A stretch of DNA of 15,324 bases from an uncultured beta proteobacterium (GTDB lineage Bacteria > Pseudomonadota > Gammaproteobacteria > Burkholderiales > Burkholderiaceae_B). A program made the position numbers and the translations under genes. Every line of letters starts with the position of its first letter. Within the stretch, counting starts at the first letter, position 1. Below, one piece after another: positions 1 through 7,296 of the stretch. The stretch lies in NCBI GenBank assembly GCA_903924715.1, contig CAIYCP010000440.1:1-15324 (forward strand), read 5' to 3'. The notes beneath the pieces are model-generated. The model made no database searches and was not told the DNA's origin. It saw only the letters and a program-made list of their open reading frames with translations.

Positions 1-1
1 C

Positions 2-211
2 GGTCGCCTCGCTGGTGCCTATCTTGTCGTATTTGCGCAAGAACCACTGGATCCGAACTCGCCCTTGTGGGATATGCCCAACGTGATTGCGACACCGCAC
101 ACGGCCGGATTTTCGGATGCAATTTTGCATCGTATGGCACAAAAATTTATCGAAAATCTAGGCTACTGGAAGCGCGGTGAGCCAATGATTAATGTTGCTG
201 CACTACGCTAA
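2..211 (+). CDS. D-2-hydroxyacid dehydrogenase, C-terminal end (partial, 5' end outside window)
   Basis: An open frame enters from the left edge and ends at TAA 209-211, giving the last 69 residues. The text contains VVFAQEPL, then SPLWDMPNVIATPHTAGFSD. This is the hallmark end of NAD(P)-dependent D-2-hydroxyacid dehydrogenases: the Glu-Pro-Leu stretch, then the catalytic His in a TPHxAG context, then the closing helix that returns to the substrate domain. Such enzymes reduce 2-keto acids (glyoxylate, hydroxypyruvate, phosphonopyruvate and similar) in the cytoplasm. The substrate cannot be assigned without the N-terminal half. The gene converges on the leftward operon that starts its last gene at 1161, with a 47-bp gap, so it is not part of that operon. 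Confidence 0.85.
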   Translation, partial: GRLAGAYLVVFAQEPLDPNSPLWDMPNVIATPHTAGFSDAILHRMAQKFIENLGYWKRGEPMINVAALR

Positions 212-228
212 GCTTCTTTAAATCTCGT

Positions 229-251
229 AGCGGTATGACGCCACGACCGCT
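229..251. other. Weak hairpin between convergent genes
   Basis: AGCGGT (229-234) pairs with ACCGCT (246-251) across an 11-nt loop, in the 47-bp gap between the convergent dehydrogenase and transglutaminase genes. No T-tract follows on either strand. It may help end transcription in both directions but is not a classical terminator, and a 6-bp stem can arise by chance. Confidence 0.2.
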
Positions 252-258
252 GAGTGGC

Positions 259-1161
259 TTACGTTGCTAGTGGCTGATCGACGGCTTCAACCGTCACGCC
301 AATTGCAAGTTCATGCTCACCACCGCCACGTATCACGCCACGCAACGGCGACACATCTCCAAAATCACGACCGATCGCCAGGCGCACATGGCTTAACCCC
401 GCCATCACATTATTTGTTGGATCAAGCTCTAGCCAATGTCCCGGAGCCTGCGGGCAATATACCGCCGCCCAGGCATGAGACGCGTCCGCGCCGCGCAACT
501 TTGCGGTGCCCGACACAGGCCTAGTCAATAAATAACCACTCACGTATTGTGCACTCAAGCCCATGGCGCGCAAACAACCGATCAAAATATGCGAGAAATC
601 CTGACACACACCCGCTCGTTTATTAAAGGCCTCAAGAATCGGCGTATGTACTTCCGTTGCGGTGGGTGCGTATTTAAAATCTTTATAAATTCTGGAGGAC
701 AGTTCAAGACTTGCCTCAGCCAGGTTGCGCCTTGGCTTAAACGAGTGCTCGGCATAACGACGCAACTCAACTAACCGCGGCACGTAGGGGCTCGGAAACG
801 CAAACTCACTCGCAGCGAGGTATGGGCGATCTAACGCGTAGGCCAGCCCATCACGTACGTCTTCCCAGGCCGGGGATTGCTCTACATCAAACTTTGCATA
901 ACGGTCGATCAATGTCACGACTGAACGGGCACGCACTTTCAGCGCCGCATGCGGTGTGGACAAGGTAAAAAATGTTCGGCGATTACCGAAGGCGTCATGG
1001 CCTTCTGTTTGCGTATCTGGCTTGGGCAAAATTTCAAGCTCTGTCGACAATACCTTTTGCCAGTCGGTATTACGCGGGCGCAAGTATGCCAAGTGGTGCG
1101 CGAGTTCAACCTCTGTCTGATAGGTATAGTCAGAATCGTGTTCGATTTGAATCTTCGTCAT
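259..1161 (-). CDS. Transglutaminase-like cysteine protease family protein (stand-alone)
   Basis: This is a 300-aa cytoplasmic protein; no signal peptide is seen. The N-terminal part (about 1-90) is the beta-rich bacterial transglutaminase N-terminal domain. The papain-like transglutaminase core follows at about 150-255. The catalytic triad is intact: Cys186 in AGVCQDFSH, His229 in DASHAW, and Asp247 in LELDPTN. Members of this family either hydrolyse peptide or isopeptide bonds or transfer acyl groups; which applies here is unknown. It is the last gene of the leftward operon. Its ATG overlaps the stop of the ATP-grasp/alpha-E gene as ATGA (1158-1161). No Shine-Dalgarno is visible, which suggests translational coupling. 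In many proteobacteria this type of protein sits beside stand-alone ATP-grasp and alpha-E genes; here those two are on the opposite strand. The family assignment is secure and the role is inferred. Confidence 0.93.
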   Translation of the reverse strand: MTKIQIEHDSDYTYQTEVELAHHLAYLRPRNTDWQKVLSTELEILPKPDTQTEGHDAFGNRRTFFTLSTPHAALKVRARSVVTLIDRYAKFDVEQSPAWEDVRDGLAYALDRPYLAASEFAFPSPYVPRLVELRRYAEHSFKPRRNLAEASLELSSRIYKDFKYAPTATEVHTPILEAFNKRAGVCQDFSHILIGCLRAMGLSAQYVSGYLLTRPVSGTAKLRGADASHAWAAVYCPQAPGHWLELDPTNNVMAGLSHVRLAIGRDFGDVSPLRGVIRGGGEHELAIGVTVEAVDQPLAT

Positions 1162-3734
1162 GACGCAAAGTGCCGATCAACGGCTAATGCAAAAAATCGT
1201 CGATTGATTTCATCAGATAAGTTTGCACCAAACTTACCCAGCTCACGCACCATCTCAACTTGTGCAAGCACTGAATCTTCATGGGGATCAAACGCAGGTA
1301 GCGCTTCAAGTAACAACGCACCATTGGGCATATGCCCGATTTCTATTTTTAACGCTTGCAAAATACAGTTGATCGAGCGTGGATTGGTTTCGTCTGTCAC
1401 CAACAAATCCATGAGCGCGGTCACATCTTGCTGACGCTGATAGCGTGTACGGTAGGTGATCGAACTGTCAAAGAGGACTAACAGGGTTTCAAATCCTCTG
1501 GGCGTATACACCGCAGCCTGCGAAAAAAAGGCGGTGAGAACACCACTGAGATTCACCAGACGCTCGATCAAGCGGCCAGCGGCCAACATATGCCAACCCA
1601 GATCACGGGTCATTCGATCCGATTGAAACCCAACCAAGGCAACCAGTTGAATCCCAACCGCATCGAGCACCTCGATCGTGTCGATTGCACTTCGCGCAGC
1701 AGGCCGATTTGCGCGTTTACGCGGTTTGGCAACGCTGGGTGGTGCTTCTGCTGAGTACTGAACGGTATTGTGCAAAAGCATATGCTTCATCGCTTGTGCA
1801 ATTTCAGCGTGCTCTGCCGGCAGACGATCGCGCACGGCTTTCAGTGAAAACTCAAGAAGCTCAAGATGGTCAAGCAAGCCTCGCACATCCTTTTGGATCA
1901 GATGTGCAATCAACGTGCGCCCAAAGGCTGACGCAGATTTTGTCAGGCTTGGTGTGCCTTCAGGAATCAACCCGTGGATACGTCCCAAGCTACCAATCAC
2001 ATCATTGAGTACCGGCAAGCTATCCTGTTGGTTCGTACTGACCAAGACGAGCGCTTCTTTTGCCAACCGAACCATTGACTCACAGCGTTCGGTATAACGC
2101 CCCAACCAAAACAAACTCTCAGCCGAGCGGCTCGACACCAGCTGCTCCGTCGCCGTCCAACGCGGCAAGCGTGCGCGATTCGGCAGCAGTGAAAACGTAT
2201 CAACTTGTTGATCCGTCATCACCCAGGTATCAAGGGTACTGCCACCACTTTGAATTGAAACGATGTGCGGATCAACCGTCGCGATCCGCGTCATCCCACC
2301 CGGCAACAACTGCCATTGCCCAGCCCCCGAGGCAATCGCATACACCCTCAACATCGCCGTGCGCGGTGCGATCCCATCCCCTTGCCAGGTTGGTGCTTGT
2401 GAAAATGGCAAGTAGCTTTGCGTCGTATAAATATCAGGTTGTGAATCAATCCGATTTCGCCATTGCTCAAGCTCTTCAGGTTGAAGCAAGCTCGCGATCG
2501 CCGGTTGAAAGTTGGTGGTGGGGTTCGTGGCATAGGTCGGCTTAATGACCTGCGTATGCAAGTCAGGGGCAATATCTTTCCAGGCTGCGATTTCACCGCA
2601 CCACCACGTATTGAGCGAGGGCATCTTTAAAGGCTCGTTCAACAAATATTCTGACATCGCCGGCAAAAACCCTTGCACGGCTGGTGACTCTAGAAAACTC
2701 GTGCCAAGGGCATTGGCCATCACCACACTGCCCGCACGAATCGCCTGCAACAGGCCTGGTACCCCTAGACTCGAATCTGCGCGTAACTCTAAGGGGTCAC
2801 AAAAGTCATCATCTAAGCGGCGCAATAAACCGTGAATCCGTTGCAAGCCATGCATCGTTTTTAAATAGAGCTTATCGTCGCGCACGGCCAAATCGGCCCC
2901 CTCGACGAGCGGCAAACCAAGATAACGTGCCAAGTACGCATGTTCAAAATAGGTTTCGCTGTAAGGCCCTGGCGTCAATAACGCAAAACGAGGTGCTCCT
3001 TGAGCAATCGTACTTGCCGCGCTTGCCATAGAATCAAGCAGTCGCTTATAACTTGAGGCGACATGCTGCACACGCATCTCGCGATACGCTTCTGGAAACA
3101 CGCGCGATACCGTCAACCTGTTTTCAAGCACGTAACCTAAACCCGATGGTGTTTGGGTGCGCTGGCCGATCACCCACCACCGCCCATCGGGCCCACGGGC
3201 GATGTCAAACGCAACAACGTGCAAATAAATACCGCCCAGGGGCTTCACACCTTGCATGGCACGCAGATATCCCGGGTTACCCAGGACCAGTGCCCCCGGC
3301 AGATAGCCCCCGCGAATCAACCGCTGCTCGCCATACACGTCTTGCAAAATGGCATTCAATAACTTGGCACGTTGCTGCAAACTAGTCGCAATCCCGCGCC
3401 AATCAGCCGGCGAAATAAGTAAGGGCAAGGCGTTCAGCGACCACGGGCGTGTTTGGCCCTGCTGGTCACCGTAAACGTTATACGTGATCCCGTTTTGCTG
3501 AATCAGGCGATCAATCGTCTCTGTGCTTTGCTGCAGCCCAGCAATTCCGGCTTCGCCGAGATAGCTAAAAAATGTTTGCCAGGGCTTGTGCAACTGCCTG
3601 CCAGTGTCACGCAACTCGTCGTAATGGCCAAGCTTGACCGGCGCAGCAAGATTACGCGCCAACAAAAACACTTGCTCACGCAGTTTTTGCTCGTGCACGA
3701 CAGACTCTTGCGTAGACATAGTGTCAGAAGACAT
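1158..3734 (-). CDS. Circularly permuted type 2 ATP-grasp + alpha-E domain fusion protein
   Basis: This is an 858-aa two-domain protein. Residues about 30-510 form a circularly permuted ATP-grasp domain (former DUF404/DUF407) with ITYNVYGD, LTPGPYSETYFEHAYLA, RRLDDDFCDPLELRADSS and LPGGMTRIA. Residues about 530-850 form an alpha-E domain (former DUF403), opening with SRSAESLFWLGRYTER and containing TDETNPRSI. A basic Pro/Arg linker (about 665-682) splits the alpha-E part. The family is predicted to ligate a carboxylate to an amine using ATP; the alpha-E domain is an all-helical partner of unknown chemistry. The glycine-rich nucleotide loop is poorly kept: VIKPTYATNPTTNF, against VVKEVHGAGGYGM in the stand-alone paralogue at 7297. 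It is the middle gene of the operon, 18 bp after the transglutaminase-DUF2126 gene and overlapping the next gene by 4 bp. The start at 3734 was chosen as the first ATG; Met6 at 3719 is an alternative, and neither has a strong ribosome-binding site. Confidence 0.92.
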   Translation of the reverse strand: MSSDTMSTQESVVHEQKLREQVFLLARNLAAPVKLGHYDELRDTGRQLHKPWQTFFSYLGEAGIAGLQQSTETIDRLIQQNGITYNVYGDQQGQTRPWSLNALPLLISPADWRGIATSLQQRAKLLNAILQDVYGEQRLIRGGYLPGALVLGNPGYLRAMQGVKPLGGIYLHVVAFDIARGPDGRWWVIGQRTQTPSGLGYVLENRLTVSRVFPEAYREMRVQHVASSYKRLLDSMASAASTIAQGAPRFALLTPGPYSETYFEHAYLARYLGLPLVEGADLAVRDDKLYLKTMHGLQRIHGLLRRLDDDFCDPLELRADSSLGVPGLLQAIRAGSVVMANALGTSFLESPAVQGFLPAMSEYLLNEPLKMPSLNTWWCGEIAAWKDIAPDLHTQVIKPTYATNPTTNFQPAIASLLQPEELEQWRNRIDSQPDIYTTQSYLPFSQAPTWQGDGIAPRTAMLRVYAIASGAGQWQLLPGGMTRIATVDPHIVSIQSGGSTLDTWVMTDQQVDTFSLLPNRARLPRWTATEQLVSSRSAESLFWLGRYTERCESMVRLAKEALVLVSTNQQDSLPVLNDVIGSLGRIHGLIPEGTPSLTKSASAFGRTLIAHLIQKDVRGLLDHLELLEFSLKAVRDRLPAEHAEIAQAMKHMLLHNTVQYSAEAPPSVAKPRKRANRPAARSAIDTIEVLDAVGIQLVALVGFQSDRMTRDLGWHMLAAGRLIERLVNLSGVLTAFFSQAAVYTPRGFETLLVLFDSSITYRTRYQRQQDVTALMDLLVTDETNPRSINCILQALKIEIGHMPNGALLLEALPAFDPHEDSVLAQVEMVRELGKFGANLSDEINRRFFALAVDRHFAS

Positions 3735-3752
3735 AAAGACTTAAACTCTAAA

Positions 3753-6700
3753 TTATTGTGTGCGGCGTAAATCGAGTGTAAATGGAAATTCTGAAACAGT
3801 GGCGCTCGGCTGTAACGTGATGTGGCCAGGCGTATGTTCAAGTCTAAAAAATCTTGCGCGCCGACGACTTTCTGCTTCAAACGAATTAATCGGTAAGGTA
3901 TCGTAACTCCGACCTCCCGGATGCACCACGTGATAGCGGCAGCCCCCGAGCGAACGCGATAGCCAATTGTCCACCAGATCAAAGGTCAGCGGTGCATGCA
4001 CACCAATTGTCGGATGCAGTGCGGAAGGCGGACTCCAGGCGCGATACCTGACGCCAATCACAAACTCGCCCTCAATACCTGTTGGCTGTAAGTTTGGCGC
4101 AACACCATTCACAGCAATGACATAGCGATTATCCGTAAAGCCTGACACCTTGAGCTCGAGGCGCTCAACAGAAGAGTCGACATAGCGCACCATGCCACCT
4201 CCACCGCCTTCTTCGCCCATCACGTGCCACGGCTCAAGAGCCGAGCGCAACGTGAGCTGCATGCCTCGTAACTCTGTATGACCAATCAATGGAAACCTAA
4301 ATTCCAGATGTGGCTCGAACCATTTTTTTTCAAAAGCAAACCCAGCACGCTTTATTTCAGCCAGAACATCTTCGAAATCCATTTGAATGAAGGTCGGCAA
4401 CATGAACCGGTCATGCAGTTGCGTCCCCCACCGCGTCAAGCGTGTTTTACCTGGCGCACGGTACGGCGTTTTCCAAAACCACGCCACCAATGCACGGATC
4501 AATAACTGCTGGACCAAACTCATTTGGGCATGAGGTGGCATTTCGAAACCACGCAGCTCAAGCAGACCAAGCCGACCCGTCGGACCATCAGGTGAATATA
4601 GTTTATCGATACTAAATTCGGATCGATGGGTGTTGCCTGTGACATCGATCAAGATATTGCGCAGGGCGCGATCAATCATCCAGGGCCGGCAGCCCCCAGG
4701 CTGCTGTTGTTGTCGCTCAATTTCTTGCATCGCAATTTCTAACTCATAGAGTTGATCATTGCGTGCTTCATCTACTCTAGGTGCCTGGCTGGTGGGCCCA
4801 ATAAACAAGCCCGAAAACAGGTACGACAACGAGGGATGGTTATGCCAGAAGGCTAACAAACTCGACAATAGATCTGGGCGACGCAAAAAAGGGCTATCCG
4901 TCGGCGTGGCGGCCCCCATGACAAAATGATTGCCGCCCCCTGTGCCGGTGTGCCGGCCATCGTTCATGAATTTTTCACTGCTTAAGTGCGTAGCGTGCGC
5001 CGCTTGATAAAGAAATTCAGTGTGCTCTACCAGTTCATTCCAATTTTTTGCGGGATGAATATTGACCTCGAGCACCCCGGGGTCAGGCGTGACTTGTAGA
5101 ACGGTAAGCCGCGGATCGCGCGGCGGGGCGTAGCCTTCAATCACAACCTTCTGTGCAAGCTCGCACGCCGTGACTTCTATCATCGCAAGCAAGGCCAAAT
5201 AGTCATCGAGCCGTTTAAGTGGCGGCATAAAAACATACAGGACTGAACACTGCGGCTCAGTAAACTCTAACTTAGGGCCATTGCTGCGGTTTGGATTGCG
5301 CACCTCGACGCACAGCGCTGTTCGGGTCAACTCACCTGCCGACTTAAACTTTTCAAGCGGCTCCGTCCTCTCTGCTGATCGTTGTGCTTTAGCATGACTG
5401 CTCAGCTCACCGCGTGAAGAAGCAGTCCCTTGCATGCGCAATGTCGCCGCGCTTGGTAACGCATTGCGCAAAGCAAACGGATCGGCATCGGGCGCCAGGG
5501 GTCGCTCTGTGTTCTTCACCCACGGCAACGAGTCAAGCGGCAGACGATAGCCCATCGGGGAGTCTCCCGGAATGAGGTGCATTCTGTCGTCACGCAAGAA
5601 CCAGGGACTCGTGCGCCAACGAGGCTGTGTGCCCTCTTGCCCATCATGCGCCGCCAGCGGCAACACATAGCCCACTGGGGTGGCGAGCTGATTAGCAAAG
5701 ACACGCCTGAGCCGGGCACGCTCCATCTCATCATCAAGCCGAGCGTCAAACGGATCAACGTTGACCGGAAGCGTACGCTCACGCCACAAATAATAAAAAG
5801 TATCTTCGTACGCGGGCTGTACGTATTTTTGTTCGAGTCCCAGTTTTTCTGTCAGCGTATTGAGAAAGCGCTTTGCATCTTCGGTCGTGTAGTGCTGCTC
5901 TTCCCGTTCGTCGGCAAACAGCGTGGGGTCGCTCCAGCACGTCTGGCCGTCGGTGCGCCAGTAGGCCGATAAAGACCAGCGGGGCAATTGTTCACCCGGA
6001 TACCACTTACCCTGCCCAAAATGCAAAAAGCCACCTGCACCATAACGGTGCCGCAACTTCTGCATCAGTGCCAAACCTAGGCCGCGTTTCGTCGGGCCAA
6101 GAGCCTCAGTATTCCACTCTGCCCCATCACGGTCGAGCGCCGACACAAAGGTCGGCTCGCCCCCCATCGTCAGACGCACGTCTTGCTCAGTGAGATCGAC
6201 GTCCACCTTGCTTCCTAACGCTGCAATGTGTTGCCACTGCTGGGTGTCATAAGGCTTAGTGACTCTGGGCGATTCAAACACGCGCAACGCTGACATTTGG
6301 TGCTCAAATTCAACCTCACACTCATCAAGCGCACCAGAGATGGGCGCAGCCGAAGACGGCTCAGGCGTGCAGGCAATCGGTATATGCCCTTCGCCCGCTA
6401 ACAGGCCAGACGTCGCATCCAGACCAATCCAACCGGCACCAGGCAAATACACTTCACACCAGGCATGCAAGTCCGTAAAGTCTTGCGCCGCCCCGGTTGG
6501 GCCATCAACCGCCTCGACATCTGGCTTGAGCTGAATCAAATACCCCGAAACAAAGCGTGCCGCCAGCCCAAAATGCCTGAACACCTGAACCATCAACCAC
6601 GCTGTGTCGCGGCACGATCCCGAACAAAGCGTGAGCGTTTCTTCAGGCGTTTGTACCCCTGGCTCCATTCGAATCGTATAGCTCACTTTACGATGCAATC

Positions 6701-7151
6701 GCGTGTTGATCTCAACTAAAAAATCGATGCTGCGCCGCGCGCGGTGGGGCATATTTTTCAAAAACGTCGTAAATTTTGGCCCGACCGGCTCTGGGCGCAG
6801 ATAGGGCGCCAAATCTGCTTTCAAGTCTGCCGCATACTTAAACGGAAACGTTTCGGCAGCAGGCTCGAGAAAAAAATCAAAGGGGTCGTACACCGACATT
6901 TCGGCTACTAAATCGACTTCAACTTGAAATTCACGTGTTTTTTCAGGAACGACCACGCGCGCCAAGTAGTTCGCAAAGGGATCTTGTTGCCAATTTAAAA
7001 AATGGCTGGCCGGCGTCACACGCAACGCGTACGACAAAATTCGGGTACGACAGTGCGGCGCTGGCTTTAACCGAATCACCTGGGGGCCCAGGTTAATCAG
7101 TTTGTCGTAGCGATAGGTCGTAACGTGATGAAGTGAAACATGGATTGGCAT
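3753..7151 (-). CDS. Transglutaminase + DUF2126 (putative amidoligase) fusion protein
   Basis: This is an 1132-aa cytoplasmic protein. Residues about 1-90 are the transglutaminase N-terminal beta domain. The catalytic core spans about 160-255 with Cys180 (GSCRDTAWL), His229 (DLHAW) and Asp245 (GLDATSG), so the triad is complete. Residues about 310-1120 are DUF2126, with LTMGGEPTFVS, HFGQGKWYPGEQLPRW, HTGTGGGNHFVMG (734-746), LGLLELRGFEMPPH and a Gly run before MVRYVDSSVER. DUF2126 is described as a putative amidoligase domain, so one chain may both cut or transfer and form amide bonds; this remains a prediction. The length is usual for the fused family. It is the first gene of the leftward operon. 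The start at 7151 fits the typical family N-terminus (MxIHVxLxHVTxYRYD). A perfect sigma-54 promoter ends only about 12 bp upstream of this ATG, so the transcript would be almost leaderless. Confidence 0.94.
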   Translation of the reverse strand: MPIHVSLHHVTTYRYDKLINLGPQVIRLKPAPHCRTRILSYALRVTPASHFLNWQQDPFANYLARVVVPEKTREFQVEVDLVAEMSVYDPFDFFLEPAAETFPFKYAADLKADLAPYLRPEPVGPKFTTFLKNMPHRARRSIDFLVEINTRLHRKVSYTIRMEPGVQTPEETLTLCSGSCRDTAWLMVQVFRHFGLAARFVSGYLIQLKPDVEAVDGPTGAAQDFTDLHAWCEVYLPGAGWIGLDATSGLLAGEGHIPIACTPEPSSAAPISGALDECEVEFEHQMSALRVFESPRVTKPYDTQQWQHIAALGSKVDVDLTEQDVRLTMGGEPTFVSALDRDGAEWNTEALGPTKRGLGLALMQKLRHRYGAGGFLHFGQGKWYPGEQLPRWSLSAYWRTDGQTCWSDPTLFADEREEQHYTTEDAKRFLNTLTEKLGLEQKYVQPAYEDTFYYLWRERTLPVNVDPFDARLDDEMERARLRRVFANQLATPVGYVLPLAAHDGQEGTQPRWRTSPWFLRDDRMHLIPGDSPMGYRLPLDSLPWVKNTERPLAPDADPFALRNALPSAATLRMQGTASSRGELSSHAKAQRSAERTEPLEKFKSAGELTRTALCVEVRNPNRSNGPKLEFTEPQCSVLYVFMPPLKRLDDYLALLAMIEVTACELAQKVVIEGYAPPRDPRLTVLQVTPDPGVLEVNIHPAKNWNELVEHTEFLYQAAHATHLSSEKFMNDGRHTGTGGGNHFVMGAATPTDSPFLRRPDLLSSLLAFWHNHPSLSYLFSGLFIGPTSQAPRVDEARNDQLYELEIAMQEIERQQQQPGGCRPWMIDRALRNILIDVTGNTHRSEFSIDKLYSPDGPTGRLGLLELRGFEMPPHAQMSLVQQLLIRALVAWFWKTPYRAPGKTRLTRWGTQLHDRFMLPTFIQMDFEDVLAEIKRAGFAFEKKWFEPHLEFRFPLIGHTELRGMQLTLRSALEPWHVMGEEGGGGGMVRYVDSSVERLELKVSGFTDNRYVIAVNGVAPNLQPTGIEGEFVIGVRYRAWSPPSALHPTIGVHAPLTFDLVDNWLSRSLGGCRYHVVHPGGRSYDTLPINSFEAESRRRARFFRLEHTPGHITLQPSATVSEFPFTLDLRRTQ
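7078..7093. promoter_or_regulatory. Inverted repeat upstream of the rightward sigma-54 promoter (possible enhancer site)
   Basis: ACCTGGG, a 2-bp centre, then CCCAGGT forms a 16-bp dyad with perfect 7-bp arms. It lies inside the 5' end of the transglutaminase-DUF2126 gene. Its centre is about 142 bp upstream of the start site predicted from the rightward sigma-54 promoter, a distance typical for activator sites of sigma-54 promoters. An imperfect IHF-like word (AATCAG, 4 nt, TCG) follows at 7095-7107. The dyad does not match the NtrC consensus as I know it, and codons in this stretch also constrain the sequence, so the assignment is speculative. Confidence 0.2.
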
Positions 7152-7162
7152 ATGTCAGACTT

Positions 7163-7178
7163 AGCAATAAGTGTGCCA
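7163..7178 (-). promoter_or_regulatory. Sigma-54 (RpoN) promoter for the leftward transglutaminase operon
   Basis: Read on the minus strand the sequence is TGGCACACTTATTGCT. It fits the -24/-12 consensus TGGCACRNNNNTTGCW at all 12 informative positions, with the required 10-bp spacing between GG and GC. The predicted start site is about position 7152, immediately before the ATG at 7151. Sigma-54 promoters need an AAA+ activator and ATP hydrolysis to open, so expression is expected to be off by default. No activator gene is present in the window. Confidence 0.85.
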
Positions 7179-7179
7179 G

Positions 7180-7191
7180 TGGGCTAGGCCA
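7180..7191. promoter_or_regulatory. Imperfect dyad centred between the two divergent promoters
   Basis: TGGGCTAGGCCA is symmetrical at 10 of 12 positions around a CTAG core and sits between the -24 elements of the two back-to-back sigma-54 promoters. It could be an operator acting on both, but it is short and may be chance. Confidence 0.2.
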
Positions 7192-7201
7192 ACCTCTCTG
7201 A

Positions 7202-7217
7202 TGGCATGAAATTTGCT
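7202..7217 (+). promoter_or_regulatory. Sigma-54 (RpoN) promoter for the rightward ATP-grasp/alpha-E operon
   Basis: TGGCATGAAATTTGCT matches TGGCACRNNNNTTGCW at 11 of 12 informative positions, the only change being T for C at the sixth base. The invariant GG (7203-7204) and GC (7215-7216) are exactly 10 bp apart. The predicted start site is about 7228, giving a leader of about 69 nt to the ATG at 7297. Its -24 end is 24 bp from that of the leftward promoter, which points away from it, so both operons could share regulation. Confidence 0.75.
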
Positions 7218-7283
7218 TTGTCACTAATAAGCATGCGTCTAGTCGTGCGTAATGCCTATTTTTGTCGGCGGTTCACTACGGTC

Positions 7284-7288
7284 AAAGG
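7284..7288 (+). promoter_or_regulatory. Ribosome binding site that decides the start of the ATP-grasp gene
   Basis: AAAGG lies 8 nt before the ATG at 7297. The in-frame upstream ATG at 7252 has no purine-rich motif before it. This favours a 490-aa product over a 505-aa one. Confidence 0.55.
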
Positions 7289-7296
7289 CGACCCTC

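Noticed and set aside
949..1434. 161-aa plus-strand open frame
   Set aside because: It is antisense to two well-supported genes, crosses their junction, and has no recognisable protein features.
2060..2545. 161-aa plus-strand open frame
   Set aside because: It is antisense to the ATP-grasp/alpha-E fusion, with shuffled-looking composition and no start context.
3503..3982. 159-aa minus-strand open frame spanning the junction of the two fusion genes
   Set aside because: It is an alternative frame overlapping the end of one gene and the start of the next, both of which have strong family evidence.
7252..7296. ATG at 7252 as the start of the stand-alone ATP-grasp gene
   Set aside because: It is in frame but has no Shine-Dalgarno, and the 15 extra residues precede the conserved region. 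ATG 7297 has AAAGG at 8 nt. The upstream start is still possible.
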